A DNA stretch of 30,190 nucleotides, from the NCBI GenBank assembly GCA_031280495.1, contig JAITGT010000053.1, positions 1-30,190 of the forward strand, read 5' to 3'. The position numbers were made by a program, and so were the translations under genes. The notes under the pieces were generated by a model. The model saw only the letters and a program-made list of their open reading frames with translations. It ran no database searches and was not told the DNA's origin. The stretch is from Eubacteriaceae bacterium. GTDB taxonomy: Bacteria; Bacillota_A; Clostridia; Eubacteriales; Anaerofustaceae. Position 1 is the stretch's first letter; each line of letters starts with the position of its first letter. Of the stretch, positions 7,385 through 17,000 are shown one piece after another.

Positions 7385-8005
7385 ATGGGCAAAATCTACC
7401 TATCCACAAAGAACTGTTTTTCTGTCGGGCTAAATACGCCCGTTCTCTTTCAAGATGTATGTGAAGTGTTTTCCGAAGGCTTGGATACTTCTCCCCTTCT
7501 AGGGAAAACAGCTTACAGAGGCGCGGACAGGGACACTTACCTGACTATTACCGCTCAGGAGCTGCTTGACATGGCCAAAGAGGCTCTTCCTGAATGCGAT
7601 GCCTGCCTCATTTCTGCTGGATCCGTCCTCGTTATGGTTCAAAAGAAAAGCAAACAGAACTTTTGGCTGCGCGCAGCCGTCAACTGCGCCATTTACGCCT
7701 TGCTCTTTTTTGGCTCTGCCCTCTCAGTGATGTATTTTCACCTTGACGTGGGGATGCTGGAGACGCAGCAGGAGTTTGCCGAAATCCTGTCGCCCGACGC
7801 CGAGACAGCTAACCGCATTATAAATGTCGCATACACCATTGGCTTGGGCGCGGGCATGTATTTGTTTTTCTTGAACAGAAGAATTGCTGGCCACAAAATA
7901 CCTTCTCCGATAGACCTGAAGATGAATGACTACCAATCCAATATGGTTGACTTTCTTAGGGAGAAGATTGACAGCGAGAAAACATCTGGGAACGGAAAAG
8001 GCTGA
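7385..8005 (+). CDS. spoVAA: Stage V sporulation protein SpoVAA
   Basis: A 206-residue protein, the family's usual length. The soluble N-terminal part (about residues 1-95, with KIYLSTKNCFSV) is followed by two predicted membrane segments near residues 98-120 and 147-166 and a short charged tail. In spore formers the SpoVA proteins form the channel that loads Ca-dipicolinate into the forespore and releases it in germination. Identity rests on length, topology, and position as first gene of a spoVA run directly after sigF, as in Bacillus. The ribosome site is weak (GGGG about 7 bp before ATG). The stop overlaps spoVAB by one base (TGATG). Confidence 0.85.
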   Translation: MGKIYLSTKNCFSVGLNTPVLFQDVCEVFSEGLDTSPLLGKTAYRGADRDTYLTITAQELLDMAKEALPECDACLISAGSVLVMVQKKSKQNFWLRAAVNCAIYALLFFGSALSVMYFHLDVGMLETQQEFAEILSPDAETANRIINVAYTIGLGAGMYLFFLNRRIAGHKIPSPIDLKMNDYQSNMVDFLREKIDSEKTSGNGKG

Positions 8006-8415
8006 TGGCGGCAAAAGCAATGCTCGCAATCCTTGGCCTCTCTGGCGGTGTGGCTGTCGGAACAGCCCTTCTCGCAATTTACGCAATTTTTGACTTTGTT
8101 TCCTGCCTCAGGCAGTACTCAACCGATCGGCACTTTGACACAAAGCTGGAGGCTACTGCCACATGCGGCGCCCTCTCGTCCTGCCTAGGCTACCTGTTTC
8201 ACGCACGCGTCAATCTTCCAGCCTGCGCCGCAGCGCTGCCAGGACTCTTGTTTGGATGCTTTGTGGGGCTCCTCACAGCGTCGCTGTCTGATGTGATAGG
8301 GATTGTGCCCATCGTGCGCTCAAAGAGAAAAAGCCAGGTGTCCATTCCGCTGCTCCTCTGTTCTTTGGCTATGGGCAGAGTGGCGGGAAGCCTATATTTC
8401 TTCTTTTTTCGATAG
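8005..8415 (+). CDS. spoVAB: Stage V sporulation protein SpoVAB
   Basis: A 136-residue, strongly hydrophobic protein with about four predicted membrane segments. It starts MAAKAMLAILGLSGGVAVGTALLA and carries VGLLTASLSDVIGIVPIVRSK, typical of SpoVAB. It is an inner forespore membrane component of the dipicolinate channel system. Its start is coupled to the spoVAA stop. A 29-bp gap with AGGAGG then leads to spoVAC. Confidence 0.85.
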   Translation: MAAKAMLAILGLSGGVAVGTALLAIYAIFDFVSCLRQYSTDRHFDTKLEATATCGALSSCLGYLFHARVNLPACAAALPGLLFGCFVGLLTASLSDVIGIVPIVRSKRKSQVSIPLLLCSLAMGRVAGSLYFFFFR

Positions 8416-8444
8416 ATTATGCCATCAAGGAGGCTCAAGACAAC

Positions 8445-8939
8445 ATGGAAGAAAATCGGAAAGCAGAAGCCTTTCGCCAGTTAAGCCGCCAGAACCGGCT
8501 TAAAGAGGCTTTTGAACAGACGAAAGACAGCTCCAAGCCAAAAGTGGAGACGCTGAACAGGCTCGCAAAAGCGTTTTGCGTAGGAGGCGGCATCTGCATG
8601 TTTGCGCAGCTGTTTCGGGACTGGCTTCAGGGATATGGCGTTTCGGAGGGGGATGCATCCGCTTACTGCACGATCCTTCTCATCCTAATCACTGGAATCC
8701 TCACTGCCACCGGCATATTTGACAAGATTGGCCGCTTTGCGGGAGCTGGCACATATGTTCCCATCAGCGGCTTTGCCAACTCCATTGTCTCTTCGGCAAT
8801 CGAGTTTCGCACTGAGGGAATGGTGTTTGGCGTCGGCGCAATGATGTTCAAGGTCGCCGGCCCTGTCATTGTTTACGGAGTGGTTTCAAGCTGGCTTGCG
8901 GGCTTTGTTTATTTCCTGTCCACGCTGGCGAGGCGCTGA
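8445..8939 (+). CDS. spoVAC: Stage V sporulation protein SpoVAC
   Basis: A 164-residue membrane protein. A charged cytoplasmic N-terminus of about 45 residues is followed by several membrane segments. Conserved blocks are AFCVGGGICMFAQLFRDW, TGIFDKIGRFAGAGTYVPISGFANSI and GVGAMMFKVAGPVIVYGV. SpoVAC has been shown in Bacillus to behave as a mechanosensitive channel subunit and is needed for dipicolinate movement. A strong AGGAGG is present upstream. The stop overlaps the spoVAD start as TGATG. Confidence 0.93.
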   Translation: MEENRKAEAFRQLSRQNRLKEAFEQTKDSSKPKVETLNRLAKAFCVGGGICMFAQLFRDWLQGYGVSEGDASAYCTILLILITGILTATGIFDKIGRFAGAGTYVPISGFANSIVSSAIEFRTEGMVFGVGAMMFKVAGPVIVYGVVSSWLAGFVYFLSTLARR

Positions 8940-9970
8940 TGGCTAGGCGCATTGGAAGCCAGACTTTGGCATTTGAAAAAGAAATCTGCGTCGCGTCAGC
9001 TGGAAGCGTTGTTGGGCCCATTGAGGGCTCAGGGCCGCTTAGGCACTTGTTTGACGCAATTGTCTCAGATGGCGACTATGCCCAGTGCACTTTCGAAAAA
9101 GCTGAAACGAACATGCAGCTGCTTTCTTATGGCTATGCGCTAAAAAAAGCAAGCATGTCCGAACAGGAGATTGATCTGTTTGTGGGGGGGGACCTGCTCA
9201 ACCAAATTGTGGCAACCAGCTTTGCCGCTCGGGAAATAAACAGGCCCTATTGGGGAACCTACAATGCATGCGCCACTTTTGGTGAATCCCTGCAGATAGG
9301 GGCATGCGCGCTTGAAGCTGGCGCCGCCTCGCGGGTCATGGTGTCATCCAGCTCCCACTATGCCACGGCTGAGAGGCAATACCGCACCCCGCTGGAGCAA
9401 GGCGTTCAAAGCGCGGTAACAGCGCAGCGCACTGTTACGGGATCGGGCTGCGCGCTTCTTCGCGAGGGGGGGGAGGGCCCCCGCCTTTCTGCAATTACCA
9501 TCGGCAAAGTGGTCGATTTTGGCGTCAGCGATCTTGCCAACATGGGAACTGCAATGGCGCCGGCAGCGGCAATGACCATTTTGACGCATTTTGAAGACAC
9601 GAAAACATCTTTCGCAGACTATGATCTCGTTCTGACGGGAGATCTTGCCACGGTTGGCTATGACATATGCAAAAAACTCATTCAAAGCGAAGGATACGCC
9701 GACTTTGAAAATTTCAACGACTGCGGGCGAATGATTTACGAAACAAGCCATCAATCTATTGTTGACAGCGGCGGAAGCGGCGCTGGCTCTTCCTCTTCGG
9801 TGTTTGCGGCGTATGTGTTTCCAAAACTTGCTGCGGGAGAGCTAAAACGAGTCATGCTTGTCCCCACCGGCGCGCTTATGTCTCCCCTCACTTCAAACCA
9901 AAAGGAGACTATTCCAGCCATTGCCCATGCCATTGTTTTTGAATCGCGCGCAGGGGGGGTGGAAAATTGA
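8939..9970 (+). CDS. spoVAD: Stage V sporulation protein SpoVAD
   Basis: A 343-residue thiolase-fold protein without predicted membrane segments, close to the usual length (about 338). Recognisable blocks are the N-terminal RIGSQTLAFEKEICVASAGS, NACATFGESLQIG (Cys111 at the thiolase-like position), GDLATVGYD, and the C-terminal GALMSPLTSNQKETIPAIAHA. The Bacillus protein binds dipicolinic acid and sits at the forespore membrane with the other SpoVA subunits. The gene contains three long G-runs, at 9184-9191 (G8), 9466-9473 (G8) and 9953-9959 (G7), all read as Gly-Gly codons. Its frame is intact. Confidence 0.95.
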   Translation: MARRIGSQTLAFEKEICVASAGSVVGPIEGSGPLRHLFDAIVSDGDYAQCTFEKAETNMQLLSYGYALKKASMSEQEIDLFVGGDLLNQIVATSFAAREINRPYWGTYNACATFGESLQIGACALEAGAASRVMVSSSSHYATAERQYRTPLEQGVQSAVTAQRTVTGSGCALLREGGEGPRLSAITIGKVVDFGVSDLANMGTAMAPAAAMTILTHFEDTKTSFADYDLVLTGDLATVGYDICKKLIQSEGYADFENFNDCGRMIYETSHQSIVDSGGSGAGSSSSVFAAYVFPKLAAGELKRVMLVPTGALMSPLTSNQKETIPAIAHAIVFESRAGGVEN

Positions 9971-10326
9971 TTTCATATTTATATGTCTTTTTGGTCGGAG
10001 GCGCGCTGTGCGCAATCGCTCAGTTTATTGTGGATCACACGAAGCTTGTGTCCGCCCAAATATTGGTTATCTATGTTGTCGCCGGCGTGTTCTTGACAAC
10101 ATTCGGGCTCTACGAAAGCATTGTCGCAATTGGGAAGGCCGGGGCCACCGTTCCGCTCACTGGCTTTGGATACGCGCTTGCAAAAGGAACTTTCGAAGCA
10201 GTTGACAAGGATGGGTTTCTGGGCATATTTACGGGGGGCCTGGCCGCGACATCAGCAGGTGTTTGCGCGGCAATCGGATTTGGCTACTTGGCAAGCCTGC
10301 TGGCCAAACCTAAATCAAAAATATAA
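9967..10326 (+). CDS. spoVAE: Stage V sporulation protein SpoVAE (SpoVAEB type)
   Basis: A 119-residue hydrophobic protein with about three predicted membrane segments, including TKLVSAQILVIYVVAGVFLT, GLYESIVAIGKAGATVPLTGFG and GIFTGGLAATSAGVCAAI. These match SpoVAEB, which is homologous to SpoVAC. The start is TTG, overlapping the spoVAD stop by four bases (TTGA). There is no spoVAEA or spoVAF downstream, so this organism has at most the reduced AA-AB-AC-AD-AE set at this locus. A short hairpin follows. Confidence 0.9.
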   Translation: MISYLYVFLVGGALCAIAQFIVDHTKLVSAQILVIYVVAGVFLTTFGLYESIVAIGKAGATVPLTGFGYALAKGTFEAVDKDGFLGIFTGGLAATSAGVCAAIGFGYLASLLAKPKSKI

Positions 10327-10332
10327 GCCTAA

Positions 10333-10359
10333 AGAAGGGCACTGCCTCGCTGCCCTTCT
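10333..10359 (+). terminator. Candidate terminator after spoVAE
   Basis: Nine-base arms AGAAGGGCA and TGCCCTTCT enclose a nine-base loop, starting 7 bp after the spoVAE stop. There is no U-tract. A second, weaker hairpin with CTGCCT (10364-10369) and AGGCAG (10393-10398) follows. Together they plausibly end the spoVA transcript. Confidence 0.5.
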
Positions 10360-10406
10360 ATAGCTGCCTGTGGGGGGCCGAAGGGTTCCTATAGGCAGTA
10401 TATTAT

Positions 10407-10440
10407 ATATTCCATATATATTATAATATATGTGGAATAT
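10407..10440. repeat. 34-bp near-perfect palindrome
   Basis: Two 17-base arms meet with no spacer between 10423 and 10424. Only one of the 17 pairs is not Watson-Crick. The outer halves contain ATTCC and GGAAT, the centre is alternating A/T. It could be a dimeric regulator's operator for the downstream cluster or a DNA-structure element. It could also fold in RNA if transcribed. Confidence 0.6.
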
Positions 10441-10800
10441 TGGACAAACGTAAAATTCTTACATTATTGGAAATAAATTTAGCTATCAACGTAATTGTAA
10501 TTACCAAATATTTATAATATTATATTATATGAATACACTGAAAGCGAGTTGCACTCCGGCACTTTCCCGTTGAATCGGCCGTAGATATTTATTCTATGTG
10601 TTCATTAGCTGTATTTATGGTTATATAGTGCCGGATATAATCGTTAAATAACACAATACATTATATTATAATAGAAACTCTATATAATATTGTATTCATA
10701 TGTTAGCGATAGCACACAGAAATCCTTTATAATCTAATTTTTTATATAAAAAAGACAGCAATCAACAGATTTGGATTGTTCTAATAATTACAATGTAATA

Positions 10801-10829
10801 TTGACTTATCATTTTGTTTTTGTTATTAT
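10801..10829 (+). promoter_or_regulatory. Sigma-A-type promoter for the synthase operon
   Basis: The -35 TTGACT (10801-10806) and -10 TATTAT (10824-10829) are separated by exactly 17 bp, each matching consensus at five of six positions. Transcription would begin near 10836, leaving about 237 nt of leader before ATG 11073. A vegetative-type promoter argues against strict forespore control of the cluster. In very AT-rich DNA some chance matches are expected. Confidence 0.5.
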
Positions 10830-10996
10830 TAGGTTATTAAGCCGTTTGAAAGCTTAATAAATATGTAAAACATAAAATAATTATTACAAAAAATGGCTTA
10901 AAGAGCTTTTGGGCAGCTTTTATTCGGATGCGGCATGTCGCGCGCATTGCCCGCCTGAGTGAGATCGGCCCATGCGGCTTGGCTGAGCCATCCCCA

Positions 10997-11021
10997 CCGG
11001 CTTTCCTGACTGCAAAGCCGG
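10997..11021 (+). other. Hairpin in the leader of the synthase operon
   Basis: Arms CCGGCTTT (10997-11004) and AAAGCCGG (11014-11021) enclose a nine-base loop, 51 bp before the start of the first synthase gene. There is no T-run. It could be part of a larger leader structure covering the GC-rich stretch 10905-11030. I do not recognise a riboswitch class. Confidence 0.35.
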
Positions 11022-11072
11022 CGACGCAGAGCACAAAACACAATACACTTTATTAGGGAGCAACGACACAAC

Positions 11073-14000
11073 ATGAAATCAGAAATTGCGGTCATCGGAA
11101 TGGGAGGGTACTTCCCTGGCGCAATGGATGTCTCCGAATACTGGAGCAACATTCTCTCCGCTAGGGACTGCACAATAAACATTCCCGACTCATACTGGGA
11201 TCTAAGCGAGTTTTATGATCCCAACCCTCTCGCTAGAGACAAAACATATGGCTATCGCGCAGGCTTGATGAATTACGCAACATTTAACTCCATTGAATTC
11301 GGCATACCACCCCGGATTATGGAGTCCATCTGCGTAGACCAGCTCTTCGCGCTCCTCGTCGCCAAACAGGCGCTTCTTGATGCAGGGCTCATTGGCGACG
11401 GCGCAAAGCAGTTCAACAAAGAGAAAGCTGGCGTCATCCTGTCTGCCTCCGTTGGCAAGAGCTCTTACCTGCTCAGCCACAGGCAGACCCAGAACGTGGA
11501 AGCTATCATGAAAAACTCGCATGTGCCGCAGTATCTGGTTGATCGCGTTTTGGAGCGCATGAGGGAAGGCACTATTGAGTGGAACGAAGCAAGCAACCCC
11601 GGCTACCTGCCAAACGTTGTTGCTGGCCGCATAGGCAACCGTTTTGACCTAAACGGCACAAACTGCGTAGTTGACGCGGCTTGCGCAGGGAGCCTGGCTT
11701 CCATGAAAATGGCCATCAATGAACTCCAGTGCGGCGATTGCGACGTAGTCCTCACCGGAGGGGTCATGATCGACACAACGCCTTTCACGTTTGTCGCCTT
11801 TTCCAAAACTCCCGCCATTTCGCCAAGCAACATCGCGCGCCCCTTTGACAAAGATTCAGATGGCATGCTTTTGGGAGACGGCGTAGGCATGCTGGTCATT
11901 AAGAGGCTGGCTGACGCGGAGAGGGACAACGATCACATTTACGGCGTTATTGAGTCCATCTCTTCCTCTTCCGACGGCAAGGCAAAAAGTATCTTTGCTC
12001 CCCGCAAGGAAGGGCAGACATTCGCATTGGACCGCGCATACAAAGACGCAGGCATAGACATATCCACTGTTGGCCACATAGAGGCCCATGGCACGGGAAC
12101 AAGCGTCGGCGACACGGTTGAATTGGAAGCGCTCAATGAATATGTCAAGGATCTGGATCTGCCGAAAAAACAGATTGCCCTTGGATCTGTCAAGAGCCAG
12201 ATCGGCCACACGCGCCTTGCAGCCGGCGTGGCCTCAATGATCAAAACTCTCTTTGCCGTTGGGCAGCACACCTTGCCGCCCACAAGCAACGTAACAAACC
12301 CAAGCAACCAGCTAAGCAATTCCGCTTTCTACCTTTCTGACAAGCCTAGGCCCTGGATTGTCAACAAGCGCAAGCCTCTCAGGCGCGCAGGGCTAAGCGG
12401 CTTTGGGTTTGGGGGCACAAACTTCCATGTGATCATTCGGGAGTATATTGGGCCTTCCGGCGCAGATCAGCCGTTCAAGCGCGTGCAGCCATCGCCATCC
12501 GCCATTGTGCTTTCCGCCCACACCAAAGAGGCCCTTGCCGAAGCCATACAGCAAGCGCACGCCGAACTCCTCAAAGAAGAGACGCAAAACGCCAGCTTCA
12601 ACAAAATGGCCGTCGCTATCAACAGCCCCATTGAAGAAAGCTGGCCAAGGATTGCCTTTGCCGCCTTCAACGTTGACGACGCCATTGAGAAGCTGGAGAA
12701 GGCGTCAGAACTCCTTGAGTCCCAAAAACTGGATGAATGGCATAAAAACAATATTTGGTATGCCTCAAAGGCGTCCGTGCCCAAAGGCGCAAAAGTCGCT
12801 TTCCTCTATCCTGGGCAGGGAAGCCAGTATGCGGGCATGTTCACCGAACTGACTATGGCTTACCGAGAGCTGCAGGAAGCATTCTCAGCCGCAGACAATG
12901 CGCTTATTGCCCAAGGGCGGGATCCGGTCAGCGAATTTGCTTTCCCGAGGCTCTTTCCAAATGAAAAGCCCGCTGAACAAGACGCAAAAATTGTCGAGAC
13001 AGCCAACGCGCAGCTTTCGCTTGCCGCAACTGGCGCAGGCCTCAGCCGCATCCTCGCTAAACGCGGGCTGGAGCCAGACTTCCTTGCCGGCCACAGCTTT
13101 GGCGAGCTGGCCGCGCTCCATGCTTCCGGAGCGATGGGGGAGGAAGACTTGATGGAGCTTGCTGCGAAGCGCGCAATCGCCATAGACTCCGCTGAGAAGG
13201 AAAGCCCAGGCGCGATGCTCGCTGTCGGGGCAGGATGGGAACAGGCAGCTTCCTATATAGAAGGGCGGGAAGGCCTTTTCATCGCAAACGAAAACAGCCC
13301 GCGCCAGACTGTCGTAGCCGGCACGCCGGAAGCCATTAAGGCATTGGCCGACGAGCTGTCAAAGAAAGGCGTCTTCGCAAAAGAGCTTTCGGTTTCCGGA
13401 GCCTTCCATTCCCCAGCAATGAAGTCTGCGCAAAACGAGTTTGCGTCCGCTCTTGAAGGCGTAGCCTTCTGCGAGCCGCGCAGGCCTGTCTATGCTAATG
13501 TGACCGGAAAGCCCTACGCCGGAAGCCAAGAGACCGCAGGCTCCCTCGCAAAACAGCTTGTCAGCCCAGTGCGCTTTAGCACTTCCGTGTCCAATATGTA
13601 CGAGAGCGGGGCCCGCGTCTTTGTTGAAGTCGGCCCAGGCAAAGTGCTGACAGGGCTGGCTGACCAAATATTGGAGAATAAGCCCCATAAAGCGGTTTCC
13701 CTTAATCCAGACAAAAAGCAAGACTCCCTGTACGCATTTGAACTCGCATGCGCGCAGCTAAAGGTGATTGGGATCGATATCCAGTCCGACCCATACGTTA
13801 AGCCGCAGAACGAAAACTATGAGCCCCCACCAGACAACAAGCGGACCTATGCACTTCCGCCTCTGCACTTCCTGCTTGCCGACACGCAGCAGAAGATCGC
13901 CGACGCCATGAACAAGCCGGATCCGCCGCTGCCGCCAGGCGTACTGGGCGAAGCGGCGCCGCAAGCTTCTGCAGCAGCCATTCCAGCCGCCGAAGCGCCC

Positions 14001-17000
14001 GCTTCGGCCCTGCCGGCCCCAAAAGAGGCTGCGCAAGCCGAACAGCCAAAGGCCGCAAAGGCGGCGCCTACTGAAGCGCATGCCCCAGCGCCTATAGAAG
14101 CGGCGGCTCAGCGCGCGCAAGAAAAGCGCGAAGAGCCAAAACCAGAGGCCCCGAAACCAAAAGCTCCCTCACAGCCTGCCGCAGTCATGCCCCCGCAGCC
14201 GCAAAAAGCTGCAGCAAAGATTGAGACGACGGAAGAGGCGATAGAAATAACACAAATCGAAAAGGGAAGAATTATCATGGACAACGGCGATCAGACTTTG
14301 CCTATTCTAGAAAGCGCCTATGGGCTACAGGCGCTGAACAAAGAAATGTTTACTCAGTTCACCCAGTCTCAGGGAATGCAGCTGGGCAAGATGAAAGAGA
14401 TCATTGAGGCGACGGGGGAGGCAGCCGAGCAAAATATCGGCGGAATGCTTCAGTTTATGGAGCTGTTCCAGTCTAACAGCATGCAGGCCTACTCCGCCTA
14501 CTTTGAAGAGCAGTCAAAACTCATAGCTTCTGGCGCCGAAGGCCCTTCACTGTCCGCGCTGCCTTCAGCCCAGCCGTCGCCTGCGTCGCTGCCTCCGCAA
14601 AGGCCAGCCTTTAGGCTTTCTTCCGCCCAGCCGCCTTCTCCTCCGCAGCTGCCGGAAGCCAAGGAGGAACCGCCCAAGCCACAGGTTGTGCGCCGCCAGG
14701 AGCCGGCTCCCCAGCCTGAGGAGGAGAAAGCGTACGGCTTCCGTTCTGAGGCCATATCTGTCCAGGCAGCAGCCGCTGCTAAACAGGACGAGGCTAAGGA
14801 GCCGGCAAAATCCGCGCCCAAGCCGCAGCCTGCAGAGCCAAAGGCAGAGCCGGCGCCTAACCTGCAGATCCAGGCAGCGCCTGAGCCGCCAGCTGCTATA
14901 GAGGCAATCGAAGCAGTGGACGTTGCGACGGGCGAACTCATTGAAGCGGAAGTTGTCGGCCCAGCCACTGAATCCATCTTTGTGATGGGCGTCACGAAAA
15001 ACCAAATTGAAGAGCGCATCATTGAGGTTATCAGCGACCGAACAGGATACCCTGTCGAAATGATCGAGCCAGACATGAACATTGAGTCCGATCTGGGAAT
15101 CGATTCCATCCGAAGGGTAGAAATCTTCTCCGTGCTCAACGACGAAATTGAGAGAGGGTTCACCCAAACAGACATTGAGACCATGGCAGGCCTTTACACA
15201 ATAGAAGAATTCTCCGAATTTTTGGAAGAAAAGCTTAACACTGAGGCGCCAGACGACGAGGAGACGGTCCACTTCGATTCAGACACCATTAATTCCTTCC
15301 TTACATCCGGGCAGGTTCCAGAAGGAATGGAAATACCGGAAGAGTACCGGGAAATGGCAGAGCAGTACCAACAGCAGAGCCTTTTGACGGGAGGCGCGGC
15401 TGAGGCGGCTGCCGATGAGGAGGAAGTGCAGGCCGAAATTATTGAACCGGGCGCAGGCGCACAGGCCGTAGAGGGAGAGATGGCTTCCATGCCAGACGCT
15501 GCCATCAAGCGCTATGACATTTACCTAAAAGAGCTTGAGCACCCAGATCCGGCCCAAAAGCCCATTGTCGCGGAAAGCGGCCTTGTGCTCGTCACCATGG
15601 ACGACGCTGGCGTGAGCCCGCAGGTAGGGGAAGAGCTGGTCCGCCGCAATTATCAGGCAGCTTACCTAAATCTGCCTTGGCAGCTAGCATCGGAAGGCGC
15701 CTATAGGCTCTCAAGCATAAGCGAAGACGCTGTTGCATCGCTTCTGGACGCGCTTGAAAATGACTTTGGAATGCCAATCACCGGCTTTGTTCATATTGCA
15801 AGCCCGCGCTACACTGAAAAGAACGTCATCGATATATTTGACGAGAGGGAAGCAAAGGCTCTGGAAACCGTGTTCCTATTCGCGAAGCTGTTTGAAGGAA
15901 AATGCGCGCAGCCTGCGGACGGCAAGCCGTTCTTCATGACTGTCTCGCGTATTGACGGAATGCTCGGAAAGGGCGTGGACTGGAATGGGGCTTCCTTCCA
16001 AGCCGGCTATGCTGGTTTGGCAAAGACCTTGCACCACGAATATAAGCGCGCATTTGCCAAATCCATCGATATTGCCCATGAGACGACGCCCCAGCTAGCT
16101 GCGGAAATGGCCATTGAGGAGATTTTCGCTCCAGAAATCGGCGTGTATGAAGTCGCGCGCGACTCCATTGGAAACCGCTACGTCAACAGCCTTAGGGAGA
16201 ACTATGACCTGGAGCCCTCGCATGCGGCCCCAACCGAATCCGACGTATTCTTCGTCACTGGCGGCGCAAGGGGAGTCACGTTCCGGTCCGCCCTCCGCAT
16301 CGGCCTTGACTACGGCTCTAAGCTGGCGCTTGTCGGCCATTCACGCATCACCCAAGATTTAGGCTGGATGAATGGCGAGACAGAGCCAAGCAAGCTTCGC
16401 CCTCTCTTAATTGCAAAAATGCGCGAAGAAGGCAAGGCAGTGCAGCCCAAAGAAGTGGACGCAACTGTAAAAGAAGCCCTAAATCAGCTTGAAATACAGA
16501 AAAATCTCGCTGTGGCAGAGAAACAAGGCGTCAAGGCCATCTATATTTGCTGCGATGTGCGCGATGAAAAGAGCGTGCGCGCAGCCGTATCGGAAGCCGT
16601 CTCCACACTTGGGCCAATCACGGGCATCATTCATGGCGCAGGAGCAATTGCGGACAAAGACATCAGCAAAAAGACCAGCCAAGATTTCCATCTTGTATTT
16701 GACACAAAAATCACTGGCCTGTACAACTGCCTAAAGTACATTGAGCCAAGAGAGCTCAAATACCTCGCTGTCTTTAGTTCCGCCGCTGCGTACTTTGGAA
16801 ACGAAAAACAGGCCGACTACACTTTGGCAAACGAAATCCTTAACAAATTCGTCAACGAGTTCCGCAAAGTGTATCCGAACACCTTTGCCATGGCAATCAA
16901 CTGGGGGCCATGGGAAGGCGGCATGGTGTCGCCAGCTCTCAAATCAATCCTATTGGCGCGCAATATTGTAATGGTGCCTTACGAACAGGGTTCTAGGATG

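Larger units (their letters stand above)
10380..10905. other. AT-rich spacer between spoVA and the lipid-synthase cluster
   Basis: The composition changes abruptly from the surrounding GC-rich coding DNA to long runs of A and T (TATTATAT-like words), and returns to GC-rich sequence near 10905. There is no ORF of note on either strand. It contains the 34-bp near-palindrome, a 9-bp inverted repeat (TCCGGCACT at 10555-10563, AGTGCCGGA at 10627-10635) and a good promoter at 10801. The word AACACAATACA occurs at 10650-10660 and again at 11037-11047, just before the synthase gene. No insertion sequence, att site or tRNA is visible. It may be an upstream control region or a scar at the edge of an acquired cluster. 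Confidence 0.65.

Noticed and set aside
10380..10905. AT-rich island as a mobile element or integration site
   Set aside because: No transposase, integrase, terminal repeats with target duplication, or tRNA fragment could be seen; only composition and palindromes support anything unusual.
10997..11030. Resemblance to a c-di-GMP (GEMM) riboswitch: GCAAAGCC followed by GGCGACGC in the synthase leader
   Set aside because: The companion GGCAAACC segment and the tetraloop receptor arrangement are missing; the word is part of a simple hairpin.
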